Positions 24,743 through 36,035 of a DNA stretch of 64,000 bases are shown here, piece after piece. The first letter of the stretch is position 1. Every line of letters begins with the position of its first letter. The notes beneath the pieces were generated by a model that had not been told where the DNA came from, did no database searches, and was given only the letters and a program-made list of their open reading frames with translations. This DNA comes from Latrodectus hesperus. Its lineage: Eukaryota > Arthropoda > Arachnida > Araneae > Theridiidae. The position numbers and the translations under genes were made by a program. Where the stretch lies: the NCBI GenBank assembly GCA_037975125.1, contig CM075862.1, positions 76,241,960 through 76,305,959 on the forward strand. Direction: 5' to 3'.

Positions 24743-24982
24743 TTTTTTGAGTGTGACCAAATATTGCTTCTTTACTTTCGTACTTTTTTTAAGCTTTCTC
24801 GTTTGTGCAATATGAGGCAACAGAAGTGATACCTGATCAGATCAGAGAGGCTTTAAATGTTGATTGAGTATAAAGTATTTCTAAATTTTTAAACATCTCA
24901 GATGATGGGAGGGTGCACGTTAGTTAAAAAAAAGTTGGTTGATAATATTTGATCGCATATAACGGTACTTATGTATTAGCGT

Positions 24983-25358
24983 AGGGCCGTGGTAGCCCAG
25001 TGGTTAGGGTATCGGCCTTCCATTCGGAATGGTGGTGTTCCATTCCCAATGCCACCAAAGACCCACCGAGTACATGCGATATACGTGCTCATTAAATCTG
25101 CTTAATCGAAAGTCCTGTGGTGGGTCATTGAGCAGTTACCATGGGTGCAATGGTCTGGAGAAATTTCCTCCCCTTTCAGATAAATGTCAAAATTAGAGGA
25201 GTAGATCCTCCGGTGTTGCCATCTATCGGAGGATTTGAAGAGCAAAATTCGTACTTTCACCTTCATGATGCTCTGATTAAACGAAAGACGCTTCCAATTG
25301 AAAAGCCAAAGGCATAGCGAGCTTGGCTTATCCAAGTGTCATTAGTAGCAACAACAAC
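24983..25358 (+). mobile_element. SINE A copy
   Basis: Full-length SINE A. The head has GGGCCGTGGTAGCCCAGTGG, the body contains GTACATGCGATATACGTGC and GCCATCTATCGGAGGA, and the tail is GCAACAACAAC. The flanks GTATTAGCGT (24973-24982) and GTATTAGTGT (25359-25368) form a 10-bp target duplication with one mismatch. Confidence 0.92.
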
Positions 25359-25520
25359 GTATTAGTGTCACCGCGACTTTTTAAGCCGAACGAAAATATT
25401 TTTTTCTATTCTTAGAAAATTTCTTTTCAGAATAGGTCAATTTTTCAAAAGTAGAAAAAGTGTTCAAATTATAGGTTACGCGGAAATTCTACTTAAGTTT
25501 TGTAGCAAAATTAGCTACTG

Positions 25521-25609
25521 TGACACTAAAACGTAAGTATGTTTTAGTGTCACCGTAACTAAAAAAATTTAATCATATCATAACGTTTAACTTATGATAT
25601 GATTAAATT
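25521..25609. repeat. two adjacent perfect palindromes
   Basis: TGACACTAAAAC and GTTTTAGTGTCA (25521-25552) pair over 12 bp around an 8-nt loop. A second inverted repeat begins 13 bases later: AATTTAATCATATCATAA pairs with its complement at 25592-25609 over 18 bp around CGTTTAAC. TTAGTGTCACCG also recurs at about 25362, at the right flank of the SINE. The set may be a decayed foldback element that the SINE entered. Confidence 0.65.
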
Positions 25610-28600
25610 ATGATTATGATATGAAAATTACAGTTTTAAATAACTAGCTCCTCTTTGAATTGATCATAATGCATTTCTCACACCAGACCATTTGCTATTC
25701 AAGAATAGATCTGAATTATTCCAGCTAATTAGATAGGTAATTTTAATCTTTGCGTTGTTCGTTTTTTATGGAAATATTATAATTTAACAAACTTCATTTA
25801 ATATTCAAGAGTTATTTCAGTTTTGGTAATAAAGCATCTGTCTTATCAAATAGTTTTCGTGGTTTGGAAACAATTCTGACTTAAAATTAGTGGAACAATG
25901 ATTGTTTTTGGCTAGGAGAAGAATCATAAGAAAAGTGCCACAAAAAACAAAGCTGCTGGGCACAACAATTAGCATGAAATATCTCCAAGTCTGTATTATC
26001 CCTAAATTACGAATCTCTGCTAAGTAGAGATGACGTTTTGCTTTCATTTAAAAAAGGTTAGTGCTATGAGTCACCAATATTGCGCGTGGTATATGAATGT
26101 AGTTAGCTTAATGATTTGTTAGCAACTATTTTTGTTTTTATAATATTATGTAAAGAACTGACAAATCAAAGCAACAAACTTATATTTTTAAACAATTGTA
26201 TTCTTTAGATTTAATTGAATTTCAATTCTACATGCACAATAACAATACACTTAGTTATATTTGCTTAAAAATAGACCATTGTTATAATTTAACACTGATT
26301 ATTTATTAATAAACAAGTAATATTTTGTCTTGCCTCTCAACTGTAATTTTTAAAATCTGTTAAAAATTTGAAAGTTTATTTGCATCAGTATTTTTTATTT
26401 TGTAAGTAATATCTTGAAGCTTATTTGATAGTCTAGGTCTCTACAAATAGAAGCCTGAAACTAACTTGTTATAAATATTTATCAATCAATATTTCTGAAT
26501 ATTTTCCAAAAATACTTTCTGTACGTAAATAAGTTATATAAAATAGATAATTCAATATATATATATATAAAATTACTTATTTTATATATCTGTTGTAAAA
26601 AAAAACAAGTTCCGTATAGAAATATATTTATTAATTTGAATATTTTTACCAACAAAATAATAAAAATGTTCATTAAATATTAATTATGAAAATGGCAAGA
26701 AAAGATTTATGTTTTTTATTCACGAAATAAAAAACATGTCTATAGCAATATATATGAATATATTACTCTTTTAGTATATCTTTGAAATTTGAATAAACAT
26801 ACAGTAACATTAAAATATTTATTAAAAGTTTTAAAATTTTAGGAAAAGGATTTTTTTATTTGAAAAATAGATTACATATTACAAAAGTATTCTTCAATAT
26901 CTCATGATATAAAATAACCAAGATTTTTAAATGGGGTTTTAAAGTAAAATGTCAAAAATTTTTAATCTCTTTAAAGAGATGGAATTTCTTTTGTATTTTA
27001 TGTGTAAATAAACATATAATAATGCATAGTTTGTTTGTTTTAACAATTAATGGAGAGAATATATAAATAAAGTTGGCGTTAATAATAATGATTCACTTTG
27101 AAAGAAAAATGAAACATATAAACTTAAGATTAAGTATTACTAAGAAATTAGTACTAATTGAAATATGAATATTTTCTTTTAAATTAACAATTTTACTTTG
27201 CTTATTTATAAATATTGAAAGCCATAATTTTTTTTATCAATTTATTACTGCCAATTTCGTTTTTTAATTATTTTTAATGACAAATTTTCTTGTAACAATT
27301 TTTTTCTTATTTCACCATTGAAGCACAAAATTGAAATTTGTATGTAAATTATGTACTTATATAGACTACCTATTTCGACAAATATACATTTAGCCTAAAA
27401 GCTTGAACTAATTATTTTTAATTAATAAATTAAAAAAATCTCTAACAAACATTTACTTTGATTGCATTGCATAAACTTAAAAAGACAAAATTATAATTAA
27501 AATATTGCCTTTTCAACATGGAAAAGTCATAAAAGGTTTTATAAATCATTTGTGAGTTAATGCATCACATGTAGATTTTTACACACAATATTATAATTTA
27601 TTTATTACTGTAAAATTATAAATTCACTTGGGATGAATATATCATTTGTGTAATCATAAAAATTGTCATATATAGTTACTAAGATATAAAATCCAAATCC
27701 AAAAAGTAAACATGTTGTATTACTATATAGTATTTTATGTATATTTATAGGAATAATTATAAAAATTACTAAGAAAAATGTGCATTTACAAATCTTAATC
27801 TAAATTATGCCTTTTAATACTATGTAAAATTACAGTCTAAATCCAGCATATTTAAATGAATCGAAAAATTAAAAATATCAAGTAAAAAGGAACATAACTC
27901 GGAAAAATATAGAAAAATATTTTCTTAATTGAATCTTGAAGCTAAAGTAAATTAATTATATACTAGTTTTCTTTAATTTGATGAAGATTGTCTTCGAAGA
28001 AATATTGCAATTTGAATAAGCTTCTAGTTTTTACTAGTAGTTTAGTTAATTAACTAACTTTATTTTTTATAGATTTAATTAAATAGTACAACATATACTG
28101 GTTTTGCTGAAGAGGACGAGTTTGAATAGTTAGTTATCTTGAATACCTGAGGCTCAATATTTCTGGATGTTTTTAACGATTTTCGGTATTACAAATGAAT
28201 ATAAAATATTACTTAAAATGAAAAAAAATCCTCTAAATACTCAATTAAACGTATAAAATTATATTCTAAGTATATTGAAGAAAACTATTTAAGAATTTCT
28301 AGCTCAGTAATACAGAATCGTTTTGAAGAATAATAAAGTATAAATTGGTTATAATAAATAATAAATTTTGACAAAAATGTAAAGAAACAAGATTGTTTAA
28401 CATTCAATTTCATTTCATTAATTTTCCGCCCTGATATAATTGGCTTTCTAGATAAATTGCTTTTGTAAAAAATGTATTTTACTAATGGTAATTATATATT
28501 TAACCATTTAATGGATTTTAGTATTTTCAAATCAGATTAAGTGTTTCCTTTATATATTATTATCTTAAAAGCAAATTTTTAGATTATGATTTTAACTACA

Positions 28601-28691
28601 TAATTGTATATCGTGTGACAGAATCTCTAACTAGAAACGACTATAATAAACATTTACTGGAAAAGATATAGAAAAAGTTCCGTAAATTGGG
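25610..28691. other. AT-rich DNA, no gene seen
   Basis: No gene or repeat family recognised. A short (AT)n tract occurs near 26555-26568. Short frames (for example 25817-26047 on the minus strand) show no domain. Confidence 0.5.
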
Positions 28692-28944
28692 GGCACAGAT
28701 GCCGTATGATCCAGGACGCATAATTCGGAATTTTTCTGGCTATAAAAAATGTTGCCAAGATGACATATTGTGACGTGCCCGATGATGTGAATGCTACAGT
28801 TGCCAAAATAGAATTTTCTGCTTTATTCTTATAGGTTCCCTTATTTATGACGAATAAAATCCAGCTTGATATATACATAAAAAATCCGCCAAAAAAATCA
28901 CAAAATTCAGAATTTGGCATCCTGGATTATTCGGCACCAGTGCC
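28692..28944 (+). mobile_element. MITE F copy
   Basis: Terminal inverted repeats begin GGCACAGATGCCGTATGATC and end with a complementary arm finishing ...CACCAGTGCC. The internal order is AAAAATGTTGCCAAGATGAC, then GTTGCCAAAATAGAATTTTC, then CCGCCAAAAAAATC, as in the copies at 39480 and 45393. The 8-bp flanks are similar but not identical (AAATTGGG and AAATCAAG), fitting an old insertion. The long minus-strand frame across it is element-derived and not a gene. Confidence 0.87.
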
Positions 28945-29712
28945 AAATCAAGGAATCATATCATGACATGATGGATTTTTGTAACACAACGAAGTCAGTT
29001 CCAAACATTAAGGATGTTATTCCATTAACCTTATTAACATGAAGTCATTATAATACATCATGTGTGTGATAAGCTACATTATACTTTTGAACTTTTTATT
29101 TTAATAATTTGAATGAAAATTGAAATGCTCTTGTTAATTAGAAATTGATTTTGACACGTTTTCTTCCTATTCAAACATTATGTATAGAATTCTTCAGTAA
29201 GCTCACGTCTTTACAAAGGTCATACCTTGCAGAAAATGAAAAGATCTGAAGCTGATTGACAGAATATGGTAACCTATAATGAAAAGAATGTGTAAACCAA
29301 TTATTGGAATTTCTTGGAAAATTAGATGCAAAAATATCAAAATAAATTAAGAGAATTACCAGTTGGTAGTTTTCATAATGTAGACAGATTATGTAGCTAG
29401 AAAAAATAGACTATCACATAATGATGATGTTATTCTTTATTAAAAAAATGCTGGAATCACATAAAATGTATTCAAAAATATGTTTCAAAACACGTTTTAC
29501 AAATTTTGCGTGCAGTTAAGAGCGTATATAGCTCTATTTATGAATAGATTTATAAAACTAGGCTTTATTGTTAATAACAGTAACTATAGCATTTATTTTA
29601 TTATTTATTACTTCAAAATGTCCGAGAAATTTCTCTTAAAATTTAAGTAGTTTCGCTGCTTAGCATTTGCAATTTAAAAATTTTATAACAGAGCCGTTTA
29701 TTTTATATGATT
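28945..29712. other. AT-rich DNA, no gene seen
   Basis: No recognisable coding or RNA content between the MITE and the next SINE. Confidence 0.5.
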
Positions 29713-29724
29713 AGATATGTTGAA

Positions 29725-30003
29725 GCCGCTCAACTTGTCTTGTGGTCAGCGTGTCTGACTGCGGATAGGAAGGTCCTGTGTTCGAATCCCGGTTCGAGAA
29801 TGGATGTACTTTCTCTCTCTATCCTGTCTTTGTCCTTTCCTTGTATGAACGGGTTGTGAATGGTTGCCTACCCTGTAAACGGGTCCCTATCGCATGTGTG
29901 TACTGAGGAAGTCGGACTCCACACCTAAATATGGTTCAGTTGGAAAAGTGGAGCAGCGCACCCTATATTGCCAGCCTAGCTGGCACACGACAACAACAAC
30001 AAC
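29725..30003 (+). mobile_element. SINE C copy
   Basis: The head has GCCGCTCAACTTGTCTTGTGG (A-box region) and TGTTCGAATCCCGGTTCG (B-box region). The body shares TCTCTATCCTGTCTTTGTCC, GAAGTCGGACTCCACACC and GGAAAAGTGGAGCAGCGCAC with the copies at 35742, 52678 and 59003. The tail is (CAA)n. Target duplication: AGATATGTTGAA (29713-29724) and AGATATATTGAA (30004-30015), one mismatch. Confidence 0.92.
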
Positions 30004-30015
30004 AGATATATTGAA

Positions 30016-31158
30016 ATGAAAATAATATTTTCCTAAGTTTTTTTTGACTTCTTCTATAAAGTAGATTAAGTACAAAAGTGTAGAAATATTTTTCTATTCA
30101 AGATTTATTTTAGCAGTATTTTTAAAACTACAAAAAAGTATATCCAAGTCTAATTGCACGACATATAATTTAAGTTGAAAAAAATTACTTTTTGTTATTT
30201 TAAACTATGCTAACTAAGACGAGAATAAATATGGTTAAAAAGTAGTTAAAGTTTTGATGATATCTGAATTTTATTGAATAAAGAGTCTTGTAATAACCTT
30301 TTTTATTTTGATTACATAAATTGGAAAATTACATTTTTAGGAATGTTTGAAATTTTTTGTTAATTCAAAGTCTTACATTTAGAATGCTACTATTTATGTG
30401 TAATTTAAGAAGTATTTTCTTGTTGTGACATTTTTTAAGTTTAATAATATCATTAAATTATTTTTATTATGGGTAATGTAAATGAGAGTTTTTTGCATTT
30501 TCTTACAAGAGAAAAGGAAACACGAAAATATTCCTTGAGAGAAAGTAATTTTTCAAAACTTTCATAGCTTATAAACATTTATAAATGAAAAAATTTCTTT
30601 ATAAAAGTACTTGGAATTAATAAATTTTTTGATGTTGAATACATTATCTATGAACCTAGATTTTCTTTTAACTGAAATTAAAACTAAAGTGAAAAATACT
30701 TTTCGAAATAAAGAAATTATAAGAATTCGGTTTAAGGAAACAGAAAAATATTTAAAAATTAAAAGAATTTATCTAAAGTTAGAAGTACTTTTTATTGAAA
30801 AAGTAATTTTAAAATATTTTATAATAAATGTAAGTTTTGTACGTTTTTATGTGGCCTAAGTTTACAAAATTATGCACATAAATTAATTATTTATTATTAA
30901 ATTAATGATAGTTTATTAAAACCAAAAATAGTTTTTTCAATAACTAAAAATTGACTTACTTTTATAACAAAATAGTTATATTGAATTATAAAATTTTTTA
31001 AGAAAAATAGGAGCATTAACAAATAAGTTTAAAATTGCTGTAAAAACAGAAATATTTTAAAATTTGTTTCTAAATTAAAAAAAAAACATTATTAATCATA
31101 AAGCAGTGGTTAGGATAAAATAGTTTATTTAATTATAATTTTAACTATACAATGACAT
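30016..31158. other. AT-rich DNA, no gene seen
   Basis: The forward frame at 30611-30859 is Lys/Glu/Ile/Leu/Phe-rich and open by composition only. No splice context or domain supports it. Confidence 0.5.
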
Positions 31159-31166
31159 GCAAAAGT

Positions 31167-31471
31167 TTTTTTTTCCAACGGCGGGCACTTGAGAGTTGAA
31201 CCCTATACCACAACAAGATCAGAAATAGCTACTCATTTGTCGCTACCGAGCGGGCACCTGTGAACCAAGTCACGGAAGCGAGTAGCGTTACCCGCGTCAT
31301 ACCACCACAAACCCGTTTGTAGGGTGGGCCACATTCATACATCATCACGGAAGAAAGGATAGAAAAAGCACAGAGAAAGAAAGTAACATCCATGCCCGAA
31401 CCGGGATTCGAACCCAGGACCCACAGCTCAGGAGTCAGGCGCGCTAAGCACTCAGCCATCGGTCAGCACAA
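31167..31471 (-). mobile_element. SINE B copy
   Basis: Reverse-oriented SINE B. The poly(T) at the left is the complement of the poly(A) tail. The tRNA-like head is at the right: on the minus strand, GATGGCTGAGTGCTTAGCGC and GGGTTCGAATCCCGG. GCAAAAGT at 31159-31166 and 31472-31479 is a probable 8-bp target duplication. Very similar to the copy at 49857. Confidence 0.9.
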
Positions 31472-31479
31472 GCAAAAGT

Positions 31480-34400
31480 AATATACACAATAAGTTACCG
31501 GTATAAAGACTTCATCTGTGGTCAGCATACGAAGCTTTTTTTTTTAAATTTAAGCTGTTTATCATGAATTAAGAAAATTAATATATATATAAAAAATAAA
31601 AATAATTTAAAAAAGTATTCTGCGGTTTTTATACTCATAATATTTCTGTTTAAGTTTAGAAGTATCTTATGATATTTTATAATTTTTAATTCATTACTAT
31701 TAATATCATTTAAAATAGAAGTAAATTTAGTCCAGTTATTTCGAACTCAAAGCCAATATTTTTTTTATCAGATTTCACTTATTATTTAGGCATTTTGAAT
31801 TTCTACAAATTAAATTTGTATTAAAATTGAATGTGTTCTTCAAATGAATAGTTTAGTTTATAATATTTTCATTAAAATTTTACATATACCTAAATATTTT
31901 TTCTATTAAACCAATTAATTTTTCGGTTAAATGAATCTTTATTGTACGAACTATATGTTAGTAATAGATCTAAAAAAATATTTCAAGAGATATTAAATTT
32001 GTAAAAATTAAGTTTTAAAAACTTTTATCTAAAAATACTCTGCATTGTCTAAATTTTCTTTGATAACTTTTTATATTTCTTTGTTATATTAAAATGGTAC
32101 TGTAAAGTACTAGATTAATTATGTTTTAAAATTTTAGTTATTGTTTTAAGCACAAGTATTAATATTTGGAATATTATCAACATGCAAATACTTGTTACAT
32201 TTTAAGTATATCAAGGATATATAAAATGGAAAAACATTTGCTGTTTACTAAGTTTAGTAATTAATATTAAAAGTGAATTGTTTTAAATAAACAAAAAATA
32301 TTGTTTTTTATTATAATGAAATTTAATCATAATTTATTAAGTTTTAATTTTGTTTTCAAATCTTCTATATCATAAAATAAATTAAATTACTTTAATGTTA
32401 TTTTTTATTTTTTGATTTTATTTGAAATATAAATAAATCAATTTTGAAGAAATTCAGATTCATTTCCTTGTAAAAAAACTATAATTATTTTATATATTTT
32501 TCTAAATGAGTTTTGAAAATCAACCATTAAATATTTACAAAAAATCAAGAGATAAAATAAAACAATTTTTTGAAAAAGAACAAAAAGTTATTTCTAATGT
32601 TATTTTTTATTTAATCAACTTGTTCTTTAAAAATTCTTGGTAGAGAATCGATTATTCGAGTTTCTATAATATTCATTATAACTTAACCCATTAAAGATAA
32701 AAATGGTAAACCAAATGAATGTTGTGCGGGAATCACTTTAAGTCTGATGAATGAGATGGAAATTTCCAAACTTCATAAAAAGAGTTTTTCAACGAAGAAT
32801 TATGTTCCCTTTTCAAATTTTTTTTAGTTATTACAGGAAAGCACACTCTACCATATTTTACGCATCTTCTAAATTTTCATGAAAATTTGTTATGAATGAT
32901 TGTCAAGTTAATCTCCAGTGTATACGTGAAGCTGATGTTAATGTTTCTTCTATAGTAAATTAAAACTAGATGCATAATTTTCTTCACTATTTTTTAAGGA
33001 AAAATTTTGAGAGATAAAAAAATCAAAATAAATCAAAATACAAAATGCTTTTTATTTTCCACTTGATCCAATATGTATATATTGAGCATTAAATGTTCCT
33101 TTATAGGATCAATTTGATACGGATTTTACAAAACTTCTTTTCTTACATCTACTTACAAATCACTTTGCTTGAATTTCTTTAAATACATACATACACTTTA
33201 GTAAAAGAATTTTGAAATTTAATATTCTTTATAAAATAATGCTCACAAGATATCGAAATAATTAAAAAATATTTGACGAATTTCGGGAAACAAAATTTAA
33301 GCTTTGAGAAAATAGTTAACTTACGATTTGGAGTAATTATTTTTCTTTATTGATATTTTAAAGGATTAATTACTGAAAAGTTCCAGTATTACATGAAATT
33401 CCATATTATTTAAATATAATGAAATATAAATTTTTAGGGGTTAGAATCATTTATCTCTTTTTAATTTTAAAAATTGAACTTATGACGAAGTTTGATGTTT
33501 AATTACTTTTAAGTGCAATTAAACCATAATTTAAAACTAAATATTTTTAAAAATAATCAAAACTTGTGATTCCTTCTGTTACTGTCATTATGAATTTTAA
33601 TGTGCTATATGATATGCTATTTTTAGTTGTTAAAAGAAAAGTTATTTGAAAACAAATTCTCATCAATAAAAAGAAAGGAAATGAAAAATTAATTTAACTA
33701 TAGAAACATTTATCATTTCAGATAAAATTTATGGCAACATTGAAAAGTGTAACATACTACCATTTTTATATATTTTCCTCTACTCCATAGCATTCTGATT
33801 AATCTCATACAGTTTAAAAACTTTCTAGATATTTATGATAGAAAATTTTGCTACTTACAACGAAATTTGAATAAATGAAATGTTTGATGATATTTCTGAG
33901 TACGCCATAATGTATATTTGCTGAACCCTTGATATGGTAATAAGCTCGAACAGTGTTCTATTGAAATGGAGGACACAGAAGCCAGAATCCTAGAATTTAC
34001 CAAAGGTTAATAAGCGTATGCTTTGACTCTTGAATTCATGGTTTTAACAACATCATGTGCAGTTTGATGATTATTTTTTTACTAGCATCAATGCCTTTTT
34101 CTATATTTCCTATAACCTATATATCCCTTGGTGAAATTGTATTACTTTTACCGTGTAATTCGGCTACTGTAGTAGCCGTGTACTTCGTCTAGGACAAGTT
34201 TAGCATTAGTCTTGGTATGATGCATTGACATTTTCTTGAAGATGATTATACCGCAATTTAAAAAGACATACTATCAAAACCACACACATCTAATTTTGAC
34301 GATTTGCACAATTTATTGAGGATTAGTGATTGGTACAAAATTTGATGTATCATATAACTGGTAGGTTGACCGGAGGTCTAATTTAATTGGATATTCTGTT

Positions 34401-34535
34401 AAATATCCTTGGGATGTTCCTTAATTTTTGAAAGTGAATAGAAATGTATCAATTTTTTTCAAATCTTGTAGGTTCCAAATGACACTTAACTGGTGATGAT
34501 GATGATGTCGTGTCCATGGAGTACGTGCAAAAATC
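31480..34535. other. AT-rich DNA; possible LINE 3' UTR at the right end
   Basis: No gene is visible. The last ~400 bases before 34536 are slightly less AT-rich and may be the 3' UTR of the retrotransposon fragment that follows on the minus strand. They include an 8-bp palindrome CGGCTACT-GT-AGTAGCCG (34161-34178). Confidence 0.45.
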
Positions 34536-34817
34536 TTAAATGTCCCCGAAGCTGTCGAAGACAGCCTTGGCGATCTCTACAGCTTTATCTGTAAAAAAAG
34601 GTTCACAGGATCCTCTATGTTATTAAAATTATTGCTATGATATTAAAAAGATTGGCCAGCATTGCTGGACAGCTGAAGATGTGTTGTAGAGACAGTTGGG
34701 CGTTATCCGGGCAGTGAGGATAAAACTTAGTGTAACTCATTGTCCGTCTGTAGAAATTCTCATGTCTTTCAAGTGCTTTGTTCTAAGTATGGCTCTTATA
34801 GTTAAAATGGCTCTGTC
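34536..34817 (-). pseudogene. fossil C-terminus of a second LINE family
   Basis: Minus-strand fragments in shifting frames add up to the end of an I/Jockey-type polyprotein. About 34817-34745 gives ILRTKHLKDMRI. Then a frame with YPHCPDNAQLSLQHIFSCPA carries the Cys...HxxxC motif (ATG complement at 34737-34739). After a stop and a frameshift, TDKAVEIAKAVFDSFGDI ends at a stop at 34536-34538. At least two frame changes and one stop show a dead copy. The sequence differs from the elements at 1540 and 19823, so it represents another lineage. The RT and RNase H parts are missing. Confidence 0.65.
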
Positions 34818-35728
34818 ACTGTTTAAATAGTTTCTATTTCTGTATTCTATACTTAATTGGTGTTAAGGAAATTTACAAAATATTTACATTACAAATAATT
34901 ATGGGGACTTTTAAAACATTAAATAAGGCCAATATCTTTATTTTGATTTGTCTCGACATGTTTCCAATCAGCTGAGAGATATCAGTAATTAGATAGTGCG
35001 ATGTGTTTGCTGTATTTTTAGTATATTAGCTCTTTCTTTTTTCTTCTATTATTTGGTGTGTTTTTATACATTTGATATTTTATTTCTAATCGTATTTCTG
35101 AAAGAACTGCTGCATGTCTTAATTAGTGGAGAGAAGTCCTTTGAAGTATTTGTTACTTGAGAGAATACTAATTATATTTATTACTTTTCAAGAGTTTAGT
35201 AAAATTTTCCCAATTATGGTTGAGGAATTTGTTACAGAAAATGCTTCAAAATATTAGTCTGTCATGAGATCTCAATGCATATCCTTGGTTATATTTATTT
35301 GCTATAAATCTTCCATCAGTTTCCTACAATTTTAATTTCTCAGCATTAAAGATTAAGTATGTGATATTTGCTGGGCATCGTGTTAAAAATTGACTTGATT
35401 AACTCCATTACATCGAGAGGAGTCATAAGCCTTTTGAATATCAAAAATTATCAATAATATGTATGCATTATAGTTTTTATTTTGCAGTATTTAATACATA
35501 ATTTATCAATATATATTCAATTATGCTTCATCTATGTTTATCTAATTTAAGGCTGGAAAATGAAAGACGGGAGTAAATTTCATAAAATGCATGTTTATCG
35601 CATTCTATTAATATATTATAGTACTCTATTAATATATCATTTGATTGTGTAAGTATGTTTTAGATGAAGAATTATGATTTAGAAACTTAATAAAAATCTT
35701 ATGAAATGAAATAATATTACCATATCTT
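34818..35728. other. AT-rich DNA, no gene seen
   Basis: No recognisable feature between the LINE fossil and the SINE. Confidence 0.5.
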
Positions 35729-35741
35729 ATCTAATGATATG

Positions 35742-36022
35742 CCGCCCAACTTGTCTAGTGGTCACCGTGTCTGACTGCGAATAGGGAGGTCCTGGGTTCA
35801 AATCCCGGTTCGGGCATGAATGTACTTTCTCTCTCTATCTATCCTGTCTTTGTCCTTTCCTTGTATGAATGTGGAGTGAATCTTTGCCTACCCTATAAAA
35901 GGGTACCCATGGCATGTGTGTACAGAGGAAGTCGGAATTCACACCAAAATATGGTTCAGTTGGAAAAGTGGAACAGCGCACCCCATATGGCCAGCCTGGC
36001 TGGCACACGACAAAACAACAAC
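35742..36022 (+). mobile_element. SINE C copy
   Basis: Full-length SINE C. The head has CCGCCCAACTTGTCTAGTGG and GGTTCAAATCCCGGTTCGGG, the ACCCTATAAAAGGGTACCC block is present, and the tail is CAACAAC. A perfect 13-bp target duplication, ATCTAATGATATG, lies at 35729-35741 and 36023-36035. The short frame at 35816-36028 lies wholly inside the SINE and is not a gene. Confidence 0.95.
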
Positions 36023-36035
36023 ATCTAATGATATG

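Noticed and set aside
28654..28920. 88-codon minus-strand frame resembling those at 44523-44735 and 45360-45578
   Set aside because: The similarity between these frames arises because all three are translations of MITE F copies. It does not show a conserved protein family.
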